Assembly (NCBI GenBank): GCA_021793195.1
Contig: JAJYTG010000004.1
Span: 1-55,884, forward strand
Origin: Pseudomonadota bacterium
GTDB lineage: Bacteria > Pseudomonadota > Gammaproteobacteria > Xanthomonadales > Rhodanobacteraceae
Length of the DNA: 55,884 nt
Direction of reading: 5' to 3'
Program-made: the position numbers and the translations under genes
Part shown: positions 50,659-55,884 of the stretch, piece after piece
How the letters are laid out: the number at the start of each line of letters is the position of its first letter
Position numbering within the stretch: position 1 is the stretch's first letter
Notes under the pieces: generated by a model
Database searches by the model: none
What the model saw: the letters and a program-made list of their open reading frames with translations, nothing else
Told to the model about the DNA's origin: nothing

Positions 50659-51657
50659 ATGAGCATGCTGGACTGGAGCGTCTTCAACCTCGACGATGTA
50701 CAGGAAACTGCCCGCATCGCCTCGCGGCTGCGTGAAGCCACGGCGCGCATGCTGCACAAGCGCGGGCTCGTGGTCGCCATTTCCGGCGGCGTCGACAGCG
50801 CCGTCTGTGCGGCACTCGCGGTCGCGGCGGTCGGCGCGGAGCGGGTGCTGACGCTGATCCTGCCGGAACGCGACTCGGCCGATGCCAGCGCCAGCAACGC
50901 ACGGATCCTCGCTGCGCATCTGCGCGTGCGCACCGAGACCGTCGACATCGCGCCGGCCCTGGAGGCCATCGGGTGCTACCGCGCGCGCGACGAGGCGGTG
51001 CGCCGGGCGTTGCCCGGATACGCCAGCGACTGGCGCATGAAGCTCGCCATCAGCGGCGGCCTGCAAGGACGCATCAACCATTTCAAACTGGTCGCGCAAT
51101 CGCCCGACGGCGCGCTGCACGAACGCGCACTCGGACATGCCGAGTATCTCCAGATCGTCGCCGCCACCAGCTTCAAGCAACGGCTGCGCAAGACGCTTGA
51201 GTACTACCACGCCGACCGCCTGAATTACGCCGTGGTCGGCACCCCCAACCGGCTCGAATACGACCAGGGCTTCTTCGTCAAGAACGGCGATGGCTCCGCC
51301 GACGTCAAGCCCATCGCGCATCTCTACAAGACACAGGTCTACGCGCTGGCCCGGCACCTTGGCCTGCCCGAATGCGTCAGCACGGCGCGGCCCACCACGG
51401 ACACGTACAGCTTGGCACAGGGTCAGGACGAGTTCTACTTTGCCCTGCCGTGGCGGCAGATGGACCTCGCACTGTGGGCTCTCGACCACGACGTGCCCGC
51501 CGCGGAGCTGGCGCGTGCTCTGGGTATCGACGGGGCCACGGCACAAGCGGTCTACCGCGATATCCAGGCCAAGCGCCGCACGACACGCTACCTGCACATG
51601 GCGCCGCTTCTGCTGGGCGCCGAAGACGCTGCCCGCGCCTGGGACAGCGCGTCATGA
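50659..51657 (+). CDS. NadE-like ATP-pyrophosphatase (ammonia-dependent amidating enzyme)
   Basis: A 332-residue protein like the synthetase domain of NAD+ synthase. It has the PP-loop ISGGVDSAVCAAL (about residues 36-48), GTPNRLEYDQGFFVKNGDG and PIAHLYKTQVYALARHLGLP, all NadE-type. It has no glutaminase domain, so it would use ammonia or a partner's ammonia. A housekeeping NAD synthase inside an EPS cassette is unlikely; amidation of an uronic acid or carrier-bound acid is possible. GGAG precedes the ATG at 50659. It lies between the methyltransferase (43-base gap) and the GNAT-like gene (4-base overlap). Confidence 0.82.
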   Translation: MSMLDWSVFNLDDVQETARIASRLREATARMLHKRGLVVAISGGVDSAVCAALAVAAVGAERVLTLILPERDSADASASNARILAAHLRVRTETVDIAPALEAIGCYRARDEAVRRALPGYASDWRMKLAISGGLQGRINHFKLVAQSPDGALHERALGHAEYLQIVAATSFKQRLRKTLEYYHADRLNYAVVGTPNRLEYDQGFFVKNGDGSADVKPIAHLYKTQVYALARHLGLPECVSTARPTTDTYSLAQGQDEFYFALPWRQMDLALWALDHDVPAAELARALGIDGATAQAVYRDIQAKRRTTRYLHMAPLLLGAEDAARAWDSAS

Positions 51658-52709
51658 GCGACCCCGCGCCTTCCCGTGGGCCTGCCTATACGACGCACAT
51701 CGGGGACTGCGCGCGCGACCGCGAAGTGGTCCTCGGCATCTGGCGCGACAACCTCGGACGACCGGCGCGCCATACCGCCAAGTTCGACTGGTTCTACCTC
51801 GGCAATCCCTGCGGGGCGCCGCTTCTGACCCTGCTGCGCCACGAAGCAGGTCCCACCTGGATCGGCACCTGCGCGGCCGGTCCGCGCCGCATGCTGTGGC
51901 GGGGCCGCGAGATCCGCGCGGGGGTACTGGTGGACATGGCAGTGTCTGCGCAGCACCGGACGTTGGGCCCCGCGCTGATGATGCAGTTCGCGCTCATCGA
52001 GGCGGCGGCGGACTGTTTCGAACTGATTTACGGGTTCCCGAATCCAAAATCACTGGCCGTGGCCCGACGGCTCGACTACACAGTGATCGACGAACTGGTC
52101 CGGTATGTGCGCGTGCTGCGCCACCGGCGCTATCTCGAGCGCGTGTTGCCGCGCTGGCCGTCGGCAGCGCTCGCGTGGCTGCTCGATACCCCCGGTGCGG
52201 CCCGCCGGGCGATGTCGCGCGGGGTGCGGGCAGCCTGGCTGGACCAGGCCGACGCGCGGATGGATGCGTTGTGGCAGGCGTCCCGACATGGTCCGGGTCC
52301 GCTCACTATCCGCGACACGGCGTTCCTGCGCTGGCGCTTCGAAACCTTCCGCGCCGTGCAGACGCGCTATCTCCTGATCAGCCCGGCGCGCGAGTCCGGC
52401 CCGCCGCTCGCCTGGTTCGCCTGCCAGATCCTCGATGGCACTCTGCACGTGCGTGATTTCTGGTCGAGCCCGGGCACCGGCGGCCTGCCGCGGGCCGCCG
52501 CCATCGCGCTCCTGCGTGCAGCGCGTGGCGCCGACTGCCACGCGGTCTCGATCGAGTACGCGGGCCTGCGCGACGCTGTCGCGACACTGCATGCATGCGG
52601 CTTCCGCGAACGCGGTCGCCGCCCGATGATCGTCCGCTGGATCGGCGCGGGCAACGCAGGCCCGTCCCCGCACTTCCCCCACCTCACCGCGGCGGATGAG
52701 GACGAATAG
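51654..52709 (+). CDS. GNAT/FemAB-like acyltransferase, divergent
   Basis: A 351-residue protein. The N-terminal region around 80-130 resembles a GNAT fold: RAGVLVDMAVSAQHRTLGPA acts like the acetyl-CoA-binding turn, then GFPNPKSLAVARRLDY. The C-terminal half (FLRWRFETFRAVQTRYLL, RDFWSS) repeats the pattern, as in double-GNAT or FemAB-type aminoacyltransferases. Such proteins move acyl or aminoacyl groups to sugars and peptides, which makes it a candidate for attaching the product of a carrier protein. It ends the plus-strand cassette, 12 bases from the convergent lyase. Family assignment is moderate. Confidence 0.65.
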   Translation: MSDPAPSRGPAYTTHIGDCARDREVVLGIWRDNLGRPARHTAKFDWFYLGNPCGAPLLTLLRHEAGPTWIGTCAAGPRRMLWRGREIRAGVLVDMAVSAQHRTLGPALMMQFALIEAAADCFELIYGFPNPKSLAVARRLDYTVIDELVRYVRVLRHRRYLERVLPRWPSAALAWLLDTPGAARRAMSRGVRAAWLDQADARMDALWQASRHGPGPLTIRDTAFLRWRFETFRAVQTRYLLISPARESGPPLAWFACQILDGTLHVRDFWSSPGTGGLPRAAAIALLRAARGADCHAVSIEYAGLRDAVATLHACGFRERGRRPMIVRWIGAGNAGPSPHFPHLTAADEDE

Positions 52710-52721
52710 ACACTCCCGGGG

Positions 52722-55412
52722 CTACGAGGACACTGTACCCGCAGCCGACACGTTGAAGTACAGCACGCCCTGCGCGCTGGTCGTATAGCTGCCACCTGGA
52801 CTCACCGTCACTGCCTGCGTGCCACCGCTGGTGGACACCGAGACCGTATAGCCGGTGGAGGGCTGCAACTCGGTGATCACATGCTGTGCGGCGGCAGCCG
52901 GCACCGAGTAGCTGATCGTGCCGGATACAGGCGTGCCGGGTGTGCCGGTGCTGAAGATCACCACGCTGTTGCCGTCGCTGGCTGCCAACTGCACGCCGGT
53001 CACCGCCCCCTGCGTCACCGTCACTGGCGTATCCACCGCCACCAACGATTCCGACGGGGACAGGTCGAACACCGTCAGCCATTGCTGATTGACGTTGCTG
53101 TTGGGCGGACGCACCTGCACCTGGTACACCTTGACCGGATTGTCGCCCGGGTACAGCGGTGTCGTGGCCAGCGTGGCATTGGCCGGCAACACCGTGGTCA
53201 TGGCACCGGCGAACTGGTTGTTGTAGGTCACGCCCAGCAGGTTCTCGCCGGTCGGCGCAGTGCCCGCGACCGGGCTGGCGGGGAAGGCCCAGGCCATGTA
53301 CTGGTCGTAGCTCGAACTACCCTCCGTCGTGCGGTCATAGACCACGAAACGGCTGGGCCGCAAGTAGACGATCTCACGCGTCCAGGACGACACCGCTGGG
53401 CTGCCCGAGAACGAGCGGTACATATCCTCCAGGTGCGTCGCGAGCACGTAGACATAGGACCCGCTGTCCTCGAAGCCCGTGACCTGGGTGCGCACGTTAT
53501 TGCTTTCTGTGGTGTAGGCGCCCTGGCCATAGGGACTCACCACCGTGTTGCCGCTCATGTTGCGCACGTAGAAAATGTTGTAGAGCTGCCGGTTGCCCTG
53601 ATAAACCGTACCGTTGAAGGAGCCGTAGTTGTCGTTGTAGACCTCGTTTTCGTCGGCCGTGCCGTTGGGGTTGTGCACCAGCCAGCCGCCGGCATTGACC
53701 AGCAGCGGCGTACCACCGCGCACCAGCGCGGGACTGCCCTGGTCGAAGTACTCCTCGCCCTGGGCCGGATTGTTGACGTAGGGCCCGGCGCGGAACGACA
53801 TCCAGGTGGCGCCCGTGGTCCAGTCGGATCGCGCCGCGACCGCGCCCATGCCGGGGGCGAGGTAGGACAGCGACAGGGTGTTGATCGGCGCCGTCGGCGC
53901 GTTGGGGTCGACTTCGAGAAACGCCAGCCAGGGATCCGCCGGGCTGAAGTTTGACGTCGCGGCCGTCACCGCCTGCAGATACTGGTTGAACACTGGCGCC
54001 AGGGGCGATTTCCAGTAGGCCAGCTCGCCGGCGATCTGCTGGAACATCGCCACCGCCGGGGTGCCCGGCGGCTGCGTGTTGCTGTTAGCGTGATTGGTAT
54101 CGCGATCGTCGAAGTAGTTCAGCGACGGCCAGGTGAACTGCATGACGTAGTTGGCGATGTCCAGCGGATAGGTGTACGGCGCACTGCTGCCGGCGATGAG
54201 GTTGGTGCCCGTCGCGGTCATCACTTCGCGTATCGGCAAGCTCATGTTGAGGATGCCGAGCGGCGCATAGTTCGCAAAGCCCTCGGGCCAGCCACCGCCC
54301 AGCAGGTGTTTCTGGTAGTACGGCTGCACGCGCGCGTAGAACTGGTTGTTGAGCCAGTCGTTCCATTCGGCGCTGGCCTGAGAGTTGTCGCCCTGCGTGG
54401 CCAGCGCGATCACCGCCTTGGCGTGAAAGTAACCCGCGTAGTAATTGCTCTGCGGCTGCGCGTACTCGAAGTTGGCCGCGCCGTTAGGATCCTCGAACGC
54501 CGTCAGCCAGGCATTGGCCGTGGTGTAGACCTGTTGCCGCTGGGTCGGTGTCAGCAGGTTGTACAACCAGTCGTAGCCGAGACCGAAACCGACGCCGTAG
54601 AAGCGGATCGCGTAACCGTCATCGACCAGTGGGTTCTCGCCGAGGTTGCCGCTGCCGGTGGTGTACGGCGTGGACATCTTCATCAGGATGTCCACGGCCT
54701 TGGCGCCATAGGGCGCCGCGGCCGTCGGATTGCTGGAAACCAGCACCTGGTAGCACATCGCCTCGTTCAGCAGGGCGGGCAGGTAGGACTCGCCTTGGTA
54801 GCCCGAGCCGAGGTTGGGCAGATTGGGGTAGGCGTTCTGCGTGGGGTAATTGACCGTGCCGCCGATCAGGGAATCACACGCCGCCTTCAGCGCCTGCCAC
54901 TGCGGCGTGTTGGCCGCCGCGCGCGCGCGCAGGGTCGCCAGCGTAGATGCATCGAGGATCAAGCGCGGATGGGCCTGTTCGACGGTGAGCGTCAAGCCGG
55001 TCGAGGCGCTGATCGAGCCGCTCGTGCCCTGCAGATTCACGCTGTAGGTGCCCGGGGTCACCGACGCCGCGGGCGTCACGGTGATTTGCACGGTCGTCGT
55101 GCCGCTGACGCTGACCGTGGCGGGTGCGATGCTGATGCCACTCGGCGCACTGGTGAGGCTGAGCGCGACTGTACCCGAGAAACCCCCGGAAGGCGTCACC
55201 GTTAGACTCGTGGGGATGCCCGCGCCTGCGCCGATCGCCAGCGACGACGGGCTCAGCGAAAGCGTGAACGATCCCGTCGTCCCGGGCGTCGTCGGGGTGG
55301 TGGGGTTCGACGAACTGCCGCTACCGCCACCGCCGCCGCATGCGGCGAGCAGCAGCAATAGGCCGAAGACGAACGCGACCCGCGCTGCGCGGCCAATGGT
55401 CAGGGTTTTCAC
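52722..55412 (-). CDS. Heparinase/alginate-lyase-like lipoprotein (EPS-degrading)
   Basis: An 896-residue lipoprotein. The signal ends in the lipobox LLAAC (Cys25), followed by a Gly/Ser/Pro-rich tether (26-45). An Ig-like beta-domain lies near 45-145 (SLTVTPSGGFSGTVALSL). Next come an alpha/alpha-toroid with Trp/Tyr-rich helices (150-480) and a beta-sandwich part with NAGGWLVHNP, SRFVVYDRT and similar heparinase II/III-like features (500-800). An Ig-like end follows. Enzymes of this shape cleave uronic-acid-containing polysaccharides, so it may trim or free the EPS at the cell surface. It runs convergently to the GNAT-like gene. The exact lyase family is not certain. Confidence 0.75.
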   Translation of the reverse strand: MKTLTIGRAARVAFVFGLLLLLAACGGGGGSGSSSNPTTPTTPGTTGSFTLSLSPSSLAIGAGAGIPTSLTVTPSGGFSGTVALSLTSAPSGISIAPATVSVSGTTTVQITVTPAASVTPGTYSVNLQGTSGSISASTGLTLTVEQAHPRLILDASTLATLRARAAANTPQWQALKAACDSLIGGTVNYPTQNAYPNLPNLGSGYQGESYLPALLNEAMCYQVLVSSNPTAAAPYGAKAVDILMKMSTPYTTGSGNLGENPLVDDGYAIRFYGVGFGLGYDWLYNLLTPTQRQQVYTTANAWLTAFEDPNGAANFEYAQPQSNYYAGYFHAKAVIALATQGDNSQASAEWNDWLNNQFYARVQPYYQKHLLGGGWPEGFANYAPLGILNMSLPIREVMTATGTNLIAGSSAPYTYPLDIANYVMQFTWPSLNYFDDRDTNHANSNTQPPGTPAVAMFQQIAGELAYWKSPLAPVFNQYLQAVTAATSNFSPADPWLAFLEVDPNAPTAPINTLSLSYLAPGMGAVAARSDWTTGATWMSFRAGPYVNNPAQGEEYFDQGSPALVRGGTPLLVNAGGWLVHNPNGTADENEVYNDNYGSFNGTVYQGNRQLYNIFYVRNMSGNTVVSPYGQGAYTTESNNVRTQVTGFEDSGSYVYVLATHLEDMYRSFSGSPAVSSWTREIVYLRPSRFVVYDRTTEGSSSYDQYMAWAFPASPVAGTAPTGENLLGVTYNNQFAGAMTTVLPANATLATTPLYPGDNPVKVYQVQVRPPNSNVNQQWLTVFDLSPSESLVAVDTPVTVTQGAVTGVQLAASDGNSVVIFSTGTPGTPVSGTISYSVPAAAAQHVITELQPSTGYTVSVSTSGGTQAVTVSPGGSYTTSAQGVLYFNVSAAGTVSS

Positions 55413-55774
55413 ATCCGGATCCGGGCGGAACGATTTACGGCAGTCTGGGGGGCGTGCCAGGATCGGTCAATACGCATCTGTCAGCTGTAACGGCTGCGAA
55501 TATGAACAGCCGGAGTGCTGTCGCTCCAGCGCGATGGCGTTCACTTGCTTGCCGAACGCTGACTGGCCGCAGGTGGCAGGTTGGTACTGGGATTCCAGGG
55601 CCTGATGGAATCGCTCGCCTGGAGCAGGGAAGAAATGCTTTTTGCAAAAGATGCTTGGCGTTTTGGCAGCTTCGACCATCAGGCTCGGAACGGTTGAGAT
55701 TGGTTTTGAGAGGAGCTGCGCAAACGCCGATTGAGTCGTACAATGTACGGCAGAATTGCTGTCGGAATCGCGCC
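55413..55774. other. Intergenic region between lyase and antitoxin genes
   Basis: About 360 bases with no gene I can support. One 70-codon minus-strand frame (55467-55679, beginning MVEAAKTPSIFCKKHFFPA) has no recognisable features. The lyase promoter and, at the right, the antitoxin operator lie here. Confidence 0.5.
55737..55749. promoter_or_regulatory. Probable operator of the TacA-like antitoxin gene
   Basis: CGTACAATGTACG is a perfect inverted repeat of 5-base arms around AAT, 26 bases before the antitoxin ATG. TacA-type antitoxins bind such palindromes to repress their own operon. The toxin gene is outside the window. Confidence 0.55.
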
Positions 55775-55884
55775 ATGAACACTGCGACTGACCGTCTTGA
55801 GATGCGCCTGCCGCCCGAAGAAAAAGGGCTGCTGGCTCGTGCTGCGCAACTCGAAGGGGTCAAGCTCAGCCAGTTTGTACTGGG
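55775..55884 (+). CDS. TacA-like (DUF1778) antitoxin, N-terminal part
   Basis: Thirty-six codons are visible before the window ends. MNTATDRLEMRLPPEEKGLL, then ARAAQLEGVKLSQFVL, is the ribbon-helix-helix DNA-binding start of the DUF1778/TacA family. TacA neutralises a GNAT-type toxin (TacT) that acetylates aminoacyl-tRNA, and the toxin gene normally follows directly. It is partial only because of the window edge. Confidence 0.8.
   Translation, partial: MNTATDRLEMRLPPEEKGLLARAAQLEGVKLSQFVL

Noticed and set aside
1-55884. tRNA or rRNA genes
   Set aside because: I saw no tRNA cloverleaf-like or rRNA-like sequence when reading both strands, though a dedicated covariance search was not possible.

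Overview
The window reads as a chromosomal exopolysaccharide (EPS) locus of a high-GC Gram-negative bacterium, most likely a gammaproteobacterium. The evidence is a Wza-type outer-membrane export lipoprotein, an outer-membrane barrel, lipobox proteins and dispersed ATTCCC/GGGAAT inverted repeats. A Xanthomonadales-type host is only a guess. Many of the EPS genes belong to families that usually accompany exosortase A (XrtA/PEP-CTERM) loci: a polyprenyl-phosphate sugar transferase ending in LFGRDAR, a Wza-like lipoprotein, a GNVR chain-length protein, a CpsD-like ATPase, a barrel, paired alpha/beta hydrolases, an AsnB-type amidotransferase, and an ACP with an AMP ligase. No exosortase or PEP-CTERM substrate is visible here.

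Layout. (1) 1-4662: the tail of an IS3-family element cuts a glycosyltransferase. Beyond it, on the minus strand, lie a Wzy-like polymerase, a GT4 glycosyltransferase and a Wzx-like flippase, then the 36-codon N-terminal stump of a second flippase. Two of these genes are clearly A/T-richer than the rest of the window. (2) 4690-8420: an accessory island of toxin-antitoxin type genes (MNT-HEPN-MNT, MntA-HepT, VapBC) with two copies of a composite dispersed repeat and a 36-bp tandem repeat. (3) 8829-19573, plus strand: UDP-sugar dehydrogenase and epimerase (a likely UDP-GalNAcA route), a Sfp-type phosphopantetheinyl transferase, the sugar transferase that starts EPS, the export and chain-length genes, and two hydrolases. 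A CRP/Clp-like box lies upstream of the sugar transferase. (4) 43090 down to 19614, minus strand: a 14-gene, largely overlapping run. It encodes two cupin/JmjC-like oxygenases, a stand-alone A-PCP protein, a 2635-residue KS-AT-ACP-aminotransferase-C-A-PCP hybrid megasynthase, a GT2, a NodB deacetylase, a polymerase/ligase, a flippase, a CapK/PaaK-like ligase, three GT4 enzymes, a second NodB deacetylase and a membrane-anchored NodB-like orphan. (5) 43484-52709, plus strand: sulfotransferase, GT2, AsnB-type amidotransferase, ACP, AMP ligase, PrmC-like methyltransferase, NadE-like ATP-pyrophosphatase and a GNAT-like protein. (6) 52722-55412, minus strand: a heparinase-like lyase lipoprotein, then at the right edge the start of a TacA-like (DUF1778) antitoxin.

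How it may work together. The polysaccharide genes are enough for a Wzx/Wzy-type EPS with N-acetylgalactosaminuronic acid, possibly its amide, plus deacetylation and sulfation. The most unusual part is a complete small PKS-NRPS line inside the EPS operon, with its own phosphopantetheinyl transferase in the partner operon. Adenylation pockets read by eye suggest proline for the stand-alone module and glycine for the second module. The embedded aminotransferase predicts a beta-amino acid, and there is no thioesterase. I infer a beta-amino-acyl or aminoacyl group that is moved onto the polysaccharide (or a precursor) by one of the orphan transferases or ligases, but a free small molecule is also possible. 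Nothing here has been tested against databases.
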